Assembly (NCBI GenBank): GCA_006384855.1
Contig: VCJN01002992.1
Span: 62,001-126,000 of the forward strand
DNA: 64,000 nt
Source of the DNA: Tetraselmis striata
Taxonomy: Eukaryota; Chlorophyta; Chlorodendrophyceae; Chlorodendrales; Chlorodendraceae
Direction of reading: 5' to 3'
Under the pieces are notes generated by a model. It searched no databases, had not been told where the DNA came from, and worked only from the letters and a program-made list of their open reading frames with translations. A program made the position numbers and the translations under genes. Of the stretch, positions 45,501-57,200 are shown piece after piece. Numbering within the stretch: the stretch's first letter is position 1; each line of letters begins with the position of its first letter.

Positions 45501-48500
45501 TTCCCCAGCTTGCCTACGTTATATTTAATCGGGCGTGCAGGCCGACATGACATGTTTTACATCTACGAGTAGCACATTCCGTGATTTATTAGCGTTAAAT
45601 TTTGATATATTCCGTTTTGAATATCGTTTTATTGTTTTTTGCACGGGTGTCAAAATCCATAGCGACCCTAAAGCGTGATCACGGTATGGCAGTTGCTTTG
45701 CAGCGACGCGTCGCTGGCTGCCAGCGTGTCCGGCAGCGGCTGACGCAGACAGCGGTGTGCATTGCGGCAGGACACCAAGGCGTACGGCTCCTGCCTGGCG
45801 TACCAGATGGCCGCCCCACTTATGCTGGACTCCACCTCAGCTCTCCGGTGAGCGAACCCCCCCCCCCCCCCCCCCCCCCACTATCTGCACACCCCATTCC
45901 GCTACCAATTTGATGCCACCCCAGGAAGCCCCATTCTTTGAACCCCTAGCCCCAGAACAAGGGGGGCGCGATGTTGATGTTTTGACGATGTCGCATGTCG
46001 TGCATGATGCCGATGGCACTGCAGGAGCGCAGCAAACCAGTCGCTTGGCTCCGCAGGGGAGGCGGCGGCGCCACGCTCGGTGCTCAACTTTGCGCACGCG
46101 GAGACCATCATCCCGTACTCCTCGCTCCTGGGCATGTTTGGCTCGCCGGGCGCCTGCAACCTGGTGCTCCCCCCCCCCCCCCCCCCTCTTCCCTTCCACA
46201 TCCCTCCAGCTTCATAGCACTGGCAGTATTATGAACCACACTGTTTTCCACTGTATTTAATCCGGCACGCGTACCACTTTTCCAGGCGGACACAGAAAAG
46301 ATTCGATTTCCATTTTCAGATTTGCCAAGAAACATACAGGGAGTTTTTTTTGCGACGGCGCGAGTACATGTGCCGCTCAGTGCATTGCGTGTCACTGCCT
46401 CTGTGTCACTGCCTCATTCGCTCCGTCCATACCGGTAAGGCCATATATAAATGGCATCGTACTGAGGGCTGAGTGCGACTCGGGGAGGTGGGGGGGAGGG
46501 GTGGCTTCATTCTCCACACACCAGCACACGCAGCGGGCGTGGCACGTTATCAGCGTATCATTTTGGTGCAGCATAGATCAGAGATTGCACACACAAAACT
46601 TTTCTTTATGCCGCAGCGTTTTGTTTTGCTTGTGGATGCTTCATGGCACTTTTCGAGTGCGGGTGCCAACAAACATAAGAACCCAGTATACGAACCCTTA
46701 TGATAAGCCCCAAATTGGGCTTGCATGAAACCTATAACAACATTCGACATAGTTTCGCTATGATTTCGTCTGGATTTGACCTCTGGCAGGCAGTGCAGGT
46801 CGTTTTTATTCGCAGTGTTTTGTATTACCGTGCCGGCACCCGTAGGACAATTGAGACGAACAAATTTTCATTCAGAATTAAGCAACTGCCATGCAGCTTT
46901 GGAGCTACTCTGTACTACAGTTGACCCCCTCGCAATGAAGGGCATACCTGTGCCATTTAATTTACTGTGCCATTTCGTGTTTTGGGTCCGTGTCATGAAA
47001 TCTCGGTATCCGTGTGGTGTTTCTGGTGTGTTCTGACGCAGCTTGCTATACTGCAGTATTCTCTGCATTGGGGGGGGGGGGGGGGGGGGCTCGAAAACAT
47101 TGATATGCAGTGAAGACAAAGCATGATGCCGGGAAGAAGTCCTTCCATCAGCTTCCTGTGCGATGTCTAGATAACCAGCAGCAAGAAGAACAAATCCGCC
47201 TGTTGCACCACATAGCCGACCCGCGCTGATGTGCCGCGCTGCGTGTGATGGCGCAGAGCTCGTGTGGGCTTGGAGCGGAGCAAGGCGCGCCCTGTCAAGC
47301 AGACGGCTGGTACGCCCCCGCGCGCCTGCCACGCGACGGGCCGCGCCGGGACGTGTTCCGCGGCTCCGCAGCCGCGCCGTTCGCCGCAAACGTGGCGCAC
47401 ATCCTGTATGTCTGCCCGCCGCGCCTGGGAACGGGCGCGCGGCACCTCGTGCGCACCGTGTATAACGAGTACGCGGTGCCGCTGCCGGCGTGCGATGGCC
47501 AGCTGGACTGCCCGCTGGAGGACTTCTTGGTGCGCGCACCCCCCCCCCCCCCCCCCCCACACCTCCTCCTCCTCCTCCTCCTTGTTTGCCCTTTGGCCCA
47601 TTTCCCCGTACCTATGCTGTCCAACGCACCTAGAAAACAATTAGCAGAATAACGAACGCGAGCACACATGGTGGTACATGGATACTACCATGGATACTAC
47701 ATGGATACTAAATGGTGGTGCCTACCACCATCAGCACCAGTGAGATCATCTATGATCATTTTGCCACCCGGCTCTGGATGGTTTCGGAGCATTCACACCT
47801 GGTTTTGGAGCACTTGCTTTGGGTCGTGAGGCATACATGCTCCGAAACCATGAAGCGGGCGGCGTAGACCACCCCACCTGAGACCTCATCATGGTTTCGG
47901 AGCATGATGATAGACCCCATCAGCCAAACAGTTCTAAACGGCTACGGGTGCCAATGATAAAATGATTGACGCAAAAAATGCAAATAATAAGGCAAATACT
48001 GCGAATCAGAAGGCAAGAAGCTGCTCTGCCTGCTACTGGTACAACAGAGGCCAAGTTATGACGATAGCGTTGCGGAACTATGTCTACTATTATATCCAAT
48101 GTTCTCTTAGGTTTCATGCAATTTTTTTTCTTAAGCGCAATTTCAGGCTTATGACATATGGGTTCTTAAAAATGAGTAGGCGCCCGCACTTCACGTGGAA
48201 TGCCATTTAACATGCTATACACAAAATCCGGTGCAACGCCAGCCCGTCCGCTTTGGTCCTGCAACGAGTTCAAGCACAATTTCAGCCCGTTCTATGCTTG
48301 CCCCCCCCTGCGCACTTTCCTTGCTCGGCACAGTGACGCTCTGGGCTCATCCTTCGTCAAGTCTGTTGCGACAAGCCTCACCTCACCCTTTGGACAATGG
48401 CACTCATCCTACTGCCTTGCATAGAGAGGGTTATTAAACGTATAAAAAAATGCTGTTAGTCGGGTTCCTTTTGGGAATATGCGACGTTAAATGAGCCAAA

Positions 48501-48788
48501 GGTTTATCTCCCATTCAAACGATAGCTACATACAGAGGAGCCCTGCTGATGAGTTCTTGGCAATGTCCTCCCAAAGAAAGGATCAATCATCGAACTAGCG
48601 CGCAGCGGGGACCCCGCCCGCCGTAAGACGTGCCCTGAGCCCTGCAAGCCCCGAACCCTAAGGAATGCGTCCTAACCTGCGGCTGTCACCTGCAGGCAAT
48701 CGCAGACAGCCTGGACGACAACATACTGAACACCGCATGCCAGGAGCCAGGCGGCGCGCACTGCCGGCCTGCAACGTCCCACGAGTAG
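42150..48788 (+). CDS. MINPP1: multiple inositol polyphosphate phosphatase (MINPP, histidine phosphatase)
   Basis: Twelve exons keep frame end to end and give 519 residues: 42150-42359, 42541-42636, 43087-43240, 43340-43458, 43917-44075, 44212-44281, 44753-44796, 44817-44942, 45771-45847, 46025-46163, 47257-47529, 48696-48788. MINPP enzymes strip phosphates from phytate and lower inositol phosphates in the ER or secretory path. The N-terminus is basic, then hydrophobic (AAAAVVLLSMALTMAKAIA), a signal peptide or anchor. Next are LSTKTLYAH, EGCNPSFIYLLSRHGARYPT with the catalytic RHGxRxPT, GAEELSGIGRRYAARFPGIF, the RSTQ...SASAVAFMKGF segment, ERDPLLRFFDMCPAYGRYKD, WACALFTPEQLRTLEWVED and NFAHAETIIPYSSLLGMF, whose HAE is the proton-donor motif. 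FRGSAAAPFAANVAHILYVC and the cysteine-rich CDGQLDCPLEDFL close the domain. Five of its introns open with long C runs and three carry MITE-A. No missing catalytic residue. Confidence 0.92.
42477..42511. repeat. poly(C)21 then poly(A)14 in phosphatase intron 1
   Basis: It lies near the acceptor (exon at 42541), not the donor, unlike most other C runs in this gene. Confidence 0.95.
43557..43730 (-). mobile_element. MITE-A copy 11
   Basis: Left end CGTGTACCCACGCC and right end GAGCCGGCACCCGTAAA. The interior has CCCCAAATTGGGCATGCAGG. It lies in the phosphatase intron 43459-43916. Confidence 0.75.
44285..44311. repeat. poly(C)27
   Basis: Begins 3 bases after the donor G of phosphatase exon 44212-44281 (CAGCG|GTA then C), the closest spacing seen. 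Confidence 0.95.
45857..45879. repeat. poly(C)23
   Basis: Begins 9 bases into the intron after phosphatase exon 45771-45847 (CTCCG|GTGAGCGAA). Confidence 0.95.
46169..46186. repeat. poly(C)18
   Basis: Begins 5 bases into the intron after exon 46025-46163 (AACCTG|GTGCT). Confidence 0.95.
46659..46844 (-). mobile_element. MITE-A copy 12
   Basis: Left end GTGCGGGTGCCAACAAAC and right end TGCCGGCACCCGTAGG. It has TGGATTTGACCTCTGGCAGG inside. Intronic (46164-47256). Confidence 0.8.
47070..47089. repeat. poly(G)20, opposite polarity
   Basis: G is on the sense strand of the phosphatase intron, about 170 bases before the acceptor; an exception to the usual orientation. Confidence 0.95.
47539..47558. 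repeat. poly(C)20
   Basis: Begins 9 bases into the intron after exon 47257-47529 (TTCTTG|GTGCGCGCA). A CTCCTC repeat follows. Confidence 0.95.
47778..47904. repeat. repeat B cluster (ATGGTTTCGGAGCA)
   Basis: Direct copies at 47778-47791, 47801-47812 (one change) and 47891-47904, and an inverted copy TGCTCCGAAACCAT at 47838-47851, all in the last phosphatase intron. Inverted pairing suggests the ends of a small transposon. Confidence 0.65.
47942..48188 (+). mobile_element. MITE-A copy 13, with internal insertion
   Basis: Starts CTACGGGTGCCAATGATAAA and ends GAGTAGGCGCCCGCAC. At 247 bp it is about 70 bp longer than other copies, mostly in the AT-rich left half. It is in the same intron as repeat B. 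Confidence 0.7.
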
Positions 48789-50008
48789 CCTTGCACCGCT
48801 GTGTGGACGTCCATGCGATCCGGCCCCCATCAGATGGGCCGGCACCTTTTCTGCTGTGAATCCGCTGCAGCTGCGGGCCGGGTGGTGGGCAGATGCGCCC
48901 CCTTGCAGTGGGGCAGCGAAGAGTGCAGTTGCGGGCGGTGTCTGAGAATGCGGTGCGCGTCTCGGAGGTACCCTTTAAAGCTGCGCGGAATGGCGGTAGC
49001 CCGATTGCACCAGCAAGGCAGCCCGGCGCGCGGGACGGGGCTTTTGCGGACAATGAATTTGGGAAATCTGGCAGATCAAGCTATTTAACATTATCGTATG
49101 ACCTTGAGAGAATGCTTTGGTCAGACCAACGACCGAAGGCATAGGGAGGCAAGCATGCTACATCGTGCATCTGGTTGCGCGGTGTGTGGGGTGTTACGGG
49201 AGCGCCCCCCCTGACCTTTGACTCGCTGAAGCATCCGTGTCAGACAAACAGTACCGGCACAGGATCGCAGCGCTGGCGTCCCGCGCAATAGAGAGGGACA
49301 GAATTGATCCTCTTCGAGAGGATAACCGCCTTACGGATTGTAGGAGCGCTGGTGCGAGAGTATAAGACACCCCACACGAACAGGAGGGACGCCGTTTCGC
49401 ACCACTTGACGCCTTGCTACTGCCCTCCGCGTAATGAGTAATGGATGACGAGTGTTGGTATCAGCGCGCGCTGATGCGGCGCTCAATGCGACGACGTGTT
49501 ATGCGGCAGCGGCTGAGCAGCTGATACAAGTGTCCGAGCCACGGATCTCTACCGAATAATACTGATAGATCGACAGCGAGAGATGCAAAGTCTCGAATTA
49601 TAATACCCCACACCTCTCTCCGATCCCAGCACGCGCCCCCCTCCCGCCCAGCCCTCCCTACAAACAACCTTGTGATTATGTGCGATCGGAGTCAGGACAC
49701 GGATTGCATGTTCGAGCCCCTGGTAGCAGTCAAACTACCCTACAGCCTGCACTGATCACGCCACGTGCGGTACAGGGCGATGACAGGACAGACCGTCCTG
49801 GAGCTACACGACTTGCGAACAGCAGCCCAACCCTGTCCGGCCCGGGCTTATCGGGCATATACATAGGGAATATTGCTTGTATTACACGGGGTCGCGGCGA
49901 GCACGGCACCCGAAGCCTCGCCGCAATTCACCGCCAGGGTAGACACCACTCGTGATTGGCGCAGGAGAAATAGGTCTCGGGCCTGGTCGGAAGAGGCTCG
50001 GGGGGGCA
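48789..50008. other. 1.2 kb between convergent genes, nothing recognised
   Basis: 3' flank of the phosphatase gene, then unassigned DNA with short frames only. Ends at the poly(G) run beyond the next gene's stop. Confidence 0.5.
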
Positions 50009-50028
50009 GGGGGGGGGGGGGGGGGGGG
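50009..50028. repeat. poly(G)20 abutting a stop codon
   Basis: Directly touches the stop of the minus-strand gene at 50029, so the mRNA would read stop codon then a C run. Confidence 0.95.
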
Positions 50029-50682
50029 CTACAGGCTCGACAACTTGGCCGCCCACTCGTCGGGCCCCCACGCGCTCTCGGTGTCCGGGACCAGCGCCTC
50101 GCCGATTACGTGCTTGGGGGTGCCGTACACACCGTAGCCCAGCGCCACCTTGTGCTCCGCGTACGCCGGCTTCACGGTGCGCTCCCAGTCATGGAGTCCC
50201 GCAAGGAAGTCCTCCCGCGAGAGTGGCCCGCTCAGCACGCCGGCGCCCTGCGCGATGTCGGCGAATACGGCCTCCACCTCCGACTTGCGCGCGTCGCCGA
50301 GCGCCGCGTTCATAAAGCTCTCCTGCCGCTCGAAGCAGGCGGCCTCGAACGCACTGCGTGCCTCCGGCCCCGCCGTTCCTCCAACGACCGTCGCCGCGCA
50401 CTGCGCGGTGAAGGCCTGGGGGTGGAAAGCGAGGGATGTGAGATGCGTGCTGATCTCGTAGGAGCCGCCGAAGCGGGCGCGCAGCGCAGGCACCTGCGCG
50501 TGCGCCGTCTTGGAGAAAGGGCACTGCAGGTCCAAGAAAATCTTCCAGGAGGTCTTGCCCGCGACCGCCATGCTGAGGGGCTTGAGCCGATGGATCGGCC
50601 TGCTGGGCGGTGTCTCGGCACGCGGGTTGGCTAAGTGCGGAGGGTGAACGATCGGGCGGATGACGATCGATGTCTCCGACAT
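50029..50682 (-). CDS. DsbA-type thioredoxin-fold protein, intronless
   Basis: An open frame of 217 codons. The likely start is either the first Met (50682) or the Met of MAVAGKTSWKIFLDLQ at 50571; the second begins just before the fold, so the first ~37 residues may be a targeting peptide or untranslated. Strand 1 and the active-site turn read KIFLDLQCPFSKTAHAQ, the DsbA/thioredoxin layout but with a monothiol CxxS in place of CxxC. A helical insert follows, and the cis-proline strand appears as GVYGTPKHVIGEALVPD. Such proteins act as oxidoreductases or glutathione-transferase-like enzymes; the single cysteine argues against disulfide formation by the classical two-thiol cycle. Substrate unknown. 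Confidence 0.7.
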   Translation of the reverse strand: MSETSIVIRPIVHPPHLANPRAETPPSRPIHRLKPLSMAVAGKTSWKIFLDLQCPFSKTAHAQVPALRARFGGSYEISTHLTSLAFHPQAFTAQCAATVVGGTAGPEARSAFEAACFERQESFMNAALGDARKSEVEAVFADIAQGAGVLSGPLSREDFLAGLHDWERTVKPAYAEHKVALGYGVYGTPKHVIGEALVPDTESAWGPDEWAAKLSSL

Positions 50683-51228
50683 CGATGTCTCGATGTCTGC
50701 TGCGACTCGATGTCATCGTGAGCAGCAGGCGCGTGGCGCGATTAATGTCCATCCGGCCCCCTCCGAGAAGTTCTGCCGCTCAGTAGACGGCGGCAGGCGT
50801 TTTTCCCCCCGCCAATCAATCAATCAGTCATTCACTCTTACCGGTTGAAACCAACTGCAAGATGAGATCTCGACTACCGCCACAAACATTCTCTCAAGGA
50901 AGTACAAAATGTAAGAAAGTTTAAGATATTTCGAGCGGGAGAAATCTATTTTCCCGGTTGCAAATCATTTATTCGTTAGTCGGTATTACTTTTCACAGGC
51001 GTGATCCTACCTTGGTGCCGACGACTCCTGACGCCGGAAGCGATCTAGATGTTCATCAGCGCACACATGCATCGGGCAATCCACCGATTACCTGTACCTG
51101 CCGCCGCGCGCTTGGTGAGGGTTACAGACGAGAACTTATCAGCGCTCAGCAAAGTCAGCTGCCAGCCACTCGGCATCCGCCGACAGCGACGTTAGTGGCT
51201 GCACCGGCGGCGTCAGCTCGCTATCGCG
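50683..51228. other. divergent intergenic region
   Basis: About 550 bp shared by the upstream regions of the thioredoxin-fold gene (-) and the glutaminase gene (+). A short AT-rich centre (50890-50990) could hold both promoters. No TATA box clear enough to call. Confidence 0.45.
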
Positions 51229-54200
51229 ATGGCGCGAGCCGCGTCCAGCCAGCCGGTTGCCGGCGGTGGTGCGAGTGCGGGCAGCCGCACGTTGCCCCGC
51301 TCCTCCTCCAGCTGGCTGCTGCTGCTGGAGGACGTGGACCGGCGGGCGGGGGAGGGCGTGCTGCCGCGCGCTCGGCGCTCCGAGTACATGCGCCACCTTT
51401 GGGAGGAGCTGGCGGAGCCGGGGATATCCGCGGTGCCGGTGGCGCGGCTGGTGGATAACCTGGCGGAGGTCGGCATTTCGCTGGACGACCCCCGCCTAAA
51501 GAAGCTGCAACAGCGAGTGACCCGCCCCGCCTCACCCCGCCCCGCCTTTCCCCGCCCTTCCTACCCCTCAAGCAACGGCATCTACGAGGCGATCCTGCCA
51601 CACCACATATTGTGATGGCAAGCTGTTTGCTATGGCAGCAGCGGCCGCATTGGAGTAGGGTATGCATGGACCGCTGAGTCACCTGAGTGCGGCGCTAGCG
51701 CACAGCTGACGAGCCACATTTCGGCGGTTTCGGAGCGCTCGAGCAGTTAGCACGATACGCTACATGTTCACCGCTACAAGAACAGGACGACTGTTATCCT
51801 TTTTGCCCTACTCAGAACATCAAAACTCGTAAGGATTAGTTAACAGCAAAACCGTCCTCGCATCACATCAGCGCGTGCTATTTGGCACGCGGCCTTGTTA
51901 GGCAGCAATCCAGTGCAATCCAGCGACTACGGACAGCCGCGCCCTCACCCGTGTGGGCAATAGCTTCATATATCTAAAACAAATGTCATGACATGGCTTG
52001 CTTGGACTTAAGATACCGATGACAGCTTTCACGCGGCAGTTGGTCAGTGATGAATGGTGCATTACCTGTCGATATGTAGCTGTCGGCAGCGGCTGATCAA
52101 AGTGACTGATCTACCTGCCTGGACCTACCGTATGGTTTACGTTACTAGCGCCCATAGTCCATGAGTACTCTTGTTGATGGGTCGTTGAGGGACTTATTTA
52201 TCTGTATCAGAGCTCCTGGTGAGATAAAATCAATATATCTTTCAAACCGTAACCGCGCTCTTTCGGTTGCCGTTTAACACCCATGCAAAGAGAGAACAAG
52301 TGTATTATCTTGAAACATGTCAGAATATAACACGAAGACAACACGGATTTTCAGCTCGTTTTGCCAGGCAGTATGGAAAAAAATGTTTCGACTCGCGAAC
52401 CCAAGGAAATGTTGTTGCGATTTATGTTTTGATATTTGATATGTATATAGTGTTGGTAAAATAATTGTGGCGCAAATTTCTGCAGGGCACTGAGCGGTGT
52501 GACGGAGCTCAGCTTCACGGGATTCGTGGAGGTCATAACCCCAGAAGCGCTCTTCTACCGCAAGTGCTGCCTGCGGGAGCTGGCCATCCCGGAGTGGCAC
52601 GCACTGGCGAGCGACGTGGACGAAATCTGCCGCGACGTGGTGAAGAACCGCGCTGGACAGAACGCCCAGGTGGGATCATCGTAAGCCCCAACGCGGTTCT
52701 GCAGTTGACCCTCTACATATGCGCCCATGTGTGGTCATTCACTCGTGCATACTTTTGCCATGCCTTCTTTTTCCCTGAAGTGATGACTGAACATTTGCTG
52801 TTATGATGAATACATTGCCCTTATCTGATTTAGCTATGGTGCTTTACATTCAAGTGACCATAGACTTCGTAATTTCCGCGGCTGTACTTCGTGTCCAACA
52901 TGTCTTGAGGATGATCTTGCACCTCCTGCACATCATGCGATATCATCATCGCATGCCGCTTCATCATGATCCAATCACCTGATGTGGCACCCCGTGTGTT
53001 TCCCTGTGCCTGCCGCCACCGCACAGTACATCCCGCCGCTGAAGGACGCCGACCCGGAGCGCTTTGCCTGTGGCCGTCTGCACCGTGGACGGGCAGAGCC
53101 ACAGCTTTGGCGACGCGCGCGACTACTACACGCTGCAGAGCGTGAGCAAGCCGGTCACGTACGCGGTGGCGGTGCAGCAAGACGGCGCCGAGTTTGTGGA
53201 CGAGTTTGTTTGGTGCGAGGCCAGCGGGCGGCCGTTCAACAGCCACGACCTGCTCCCTGACCAGGTGAGGCACCGGCGACTCTCTTGTGGCCGTGCAGCG
53301 AGGGTCTGTCCTGCTGATGTACTACAAGCAATCAAAAGTGGCCGAATGCTGTAGTCCCGGCACCGTACATGTGGCTAGGGGTTCCGCCCACGCTTTCTTG
53401 CGCTTGCATTGTGTTGTGCACATGCTTGGTCATACAACCTGTGTATATGTTGGAGACCGCCATGCTGCTGACACATATCGCAGCCCCACAACACCCATTT
53501 CATCCAAGAAGGGCCCCGCTGGTGCGCTATGTATTTGGTACTAGTTGCGACGAGATAAGCGACCGGAGTGCTGGCACCATGAAGTGGGAAGGCTCCTTCC
53601 CAATGTGGACATACAGTCAGTCCACTGTCCAACCTGGCCAGGAGAGGCATCAGATGCTTAACCGTAGGGTTAACCTTTCAGCGCTCTCACTCCGTGGAAC
53701 CGTCCCCGCACAAAAATCTTATTTGTGGCGGCTGAGGGCAGCGTGAAGCCTCATATGCCGGAAGGTATTTGTGGGCTCCTGTATGGGGCTTTGCGCTGCC
53801 TTCCACGACAAATACGATCGCCGTACGGGGACCATCCCACGAAGTGAGCGCGCTCAGAAGTTTAATCTGCTGTTCGCCATTTATTGTACTGTTCAGCATG
53901 GCCCTCCTGGCCAGGTTGTCGTGGGGACTGGCTGTAGCAGGACAAGTGGCTCGACTTTACTGCATGCAATACGCCTGCACATCTCACGAAACAAGCTGAT
54001 GCTATTTAATTGGGTTTATTGCAGGTCCAATAAGCAACACGATCATTTGTCACATCACGTCAAGTATTCCGCTGAGTAGTGGTCGTGTTTTCTGATAGAT
54101 TTGACATATCTCACAGTTTTTCCCTCTTTACAAGGACCGGGGAGGGGGGTCACAATAATTAAATATGTGCGAACGCAGCGCGTGTCGAATTGAGAGAGGC

Positions 54201-57200
54201 CAAAGGGGGTAGGCGGGGGTGTAGGGGGGGGATCCTCCACATCCTCGCCAACCCACAGACATACCCTAATGTACCGCCCTGCGCATGCCCTGGGTTGGGG
54301 GCGGGCCAAGAAAGATGTCCGATCTGTGCGACATGCCGCCGTCTGGTAGTTGAATGGCTTGCGGGGAGCACGGCTGACGCGGCGGTGCTCTGACGGCTGC
54401 CCCTCGGCACGGCAGCGCCCCTTCAACCCCTGCGTCAACAGCGGCGCCATCATGACCGCGGGGCTGGTTGCCTCGGGGCACCCCGACAAGGACGCGGAGG
54501 GCGTGGCGGCGGCGATGATGGACACCTGGCAGGCCCTCTGCGGGGGCGGCCTGCGCGGGGACGTGCGCCTGGACCGCGTCACAATGGAGGCGGAGAAGGC
54601 GACGGCGGACAACAACTTTGCCATCGCGTACAATCTGAGGGGACGGCGCGGGCTGCCGCGGGGCACCAGCCTGGAGAAAATGCTCGACCTCTACTTTGCC
54701 TGCTGCTCCATTGAGGTGCGCGTCCCCGGCCCCTCTGGTGCCACCCCCAACCAACTGCCATAGTATTTCTACACACCATCAAAGAAGACCCCATTCCCTG
54801 GTGTTGGGTGAAGACAACTTGTCAAGGGAGAGAGCCTCATTCAGTTGTGACAATTTCAAAGTTCGAATAAAGACCCCGTATTCAAGTATTGTATCGAAAC
54901 TTGCCGATGTTTTTGGTTCGCTTGACATTCATTTCTTGATGCCCTTATGAAGAAGAATTGACGGCATTTCCCTCCATATCTATCACAATACACAACCAAT
55001 ACGGAAACCCCACAGAATCTCCAAATCGATGACGCAATAAAACCATTCCTCGTTTTGGCACCCGTGAACCAAACTGAATGGAGAACTGGCTGTGCAAAAA
55101 CACTATTTTAAATGGAAGAGTGTGATACGATGTGATGCAATACAATCCAAGGCGCCTTTCAATCGGCTGCGCAGACTGAAATGAAATGTAAATGTAAATG
55201 TAAAACAATGTGGCTTCACTCAAATTCACACTCGCGCTTCAGCACCCCCCCCCCCCTTCCCTTCACCCCCCAATGCCGTCCCCTTTCACGAGCTTGCCCA
55301 GACTATGTATATACGAGTTTCAAATTTGTCTGCTATATGTCCGTGCTCCACGCGGTGGCAGGTCAACACGGAGATGCTGTCCATCGCAGCGGCAACGCTG
55401 GCCAACGGCGGCGTCAACCCATTCACTCAGAAGGAGGTGTTCAGCGCGTCGGTGGTGCGGCGCGTGCTGTGCCAGATGGCGAGCAGCGGCATGTACGACG
55501 GCAGCGGCGCCTTCACGCTGCGCGTGGGGCTGCCTGCCAAGAGCGGCGTCGCGGGCGCGGTGCTGGTGGTGGTCCCCAACGTGGCCGGCTTCGCGAGCTT
55601 CAGCCCGCGGCTGGACGCGCAGGGCAACTCGGTGCGCGGCATCGAGTTCTTCCGCCGCCTGACGGGCTGCTACCGCTTCCACGTCTTTGAGCCCCTCGCG
55701 GGCGGCAACACCGGCATGAAGCAGGACCCGCGCGGAGGCAACCATCTGGCGATGCGCCGGGAGGCCGGCCTGCTGGCGTGGGCGGTGCGCGTGGGCGACG
55801 CCGCCGCTCTGCGCATCCACCGCGCCGTCGTGTCCGTGATGTGCGACATGGCGCTCGTGGACGGGGACTCCGCCGCCAAGTTTGACTGCGTGCGCTTCTG
55901 CCATAAGTACCTCTTCGGCGAGCCCATCGCGGAGGAGCTCGTGGAGCACGCCGCCACGGTCGTGTCGCAGCTGCCCAAGGAGGAGCGCATGCGGGTGCTG
56001 ATGGAGGTACAGTGACACTACCTCTAGAATGAACCCCCCTAATGATGAACGCATCCCTATGGTGAACGGGGCAAGGGGCCATACACGAGCGTGTTAGTAC
56101 TTCACTTCACACCCCTTAAATGAACCCACCCTTATAGTGCACAGGGGGGAGGGGCCCCGAGTGTTTGTTATGTATGTAGTGTCACAGTGCCAGCCAGCCG
56201 CCCCGCCTGCCGACATTGGCACCCAATGGCAGGAATAAATAACGCGACCTCACAACACCCATGCTGAATACTAACAAGACACCAGCCTAAAGAGCAATTT
56301 TGATGTATATGTTCATTATTATTACCAATTATACTATTATTATGCATATCTTTAATTAGCAGGAAACGCCATGCATTAGTGGGGTGAGAAGAATAGCACT
56401 TATAGCAGTAGGAGCACAGGATTGCATACTAACAGTTATAGCGCGCTGGTAACGTAACACATAGCTGACGTAGCTAAGACCAAGAATGCGACATTCCCCG
56501 ATCCAAACCGACATTCGATCAATTTCTAATTATTTGGCTAGGTGCAAAATCGGCCATAACGCATTCTGTTCTCATATTACTCGTGGCGCTGCTCTGCTGG
56601 CCAGCCGTGTGTTGAAGGGGAACATGCCTGCTTGTGACCCTGACCTGCTTGGTGCACTGATGTTATCTGGCGCACCGCCCAGACTCTGCCAGGTGGGGAT
56701 AGATAAACTTTTCGCATTTGGGTGTTGCGGCCCTCCGGGCAAAGTCGATGTCAGCATCGTGCTGTTCACATGCCCATGACTTGGCTCCCACCGCTACCTG
56801 TAATTCTTACCCAACCGACCCATCTTTCCTCGGCATGAGGGTTGACAGTGACTGAGACGGCGGTGCGGGTGCGTCCACAGGGATTCGAAGGCCTCACGCT
56901 GACGGACAACCTGCGGCTGGTGCTGCTGGAGGCGGCGTTCCGCGTGGCCATCGCGGACGAGGGGATCTCGGACGCAGAGATGGAGGCGCTGCAGTCGTTT
57001 GCGGACAGCATCCGCATCCACCGCGACGTGCTGGACTTCAAGATCGCGCACTACCGGATCGGCATCCCCGTGGCGCCCATCACAGCCAACACGGACATGT
57101 ACGCCCCAGCCCCGCAGCGCCGCCCACTCCAGGCCCTTCTTTCCAACCACACTCCAGGCATCCCAACCCGCGGTGATGGTAGCGCCAAGTGTTGCACAAC

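Noticed and set aside
48801-49144. Open frames just after the phosphatase gene as an additional exon or gene
   Set aside because: The phosphatase frame closes with a good C-terminus at 48788, and the following frames have no supporting splice sites or motifs.
49680-49770. GTTCGAGCCCC resembling a tRNA T-arm
   Set aside because: No matching stem and no D or anticodon arm at the right spacing.
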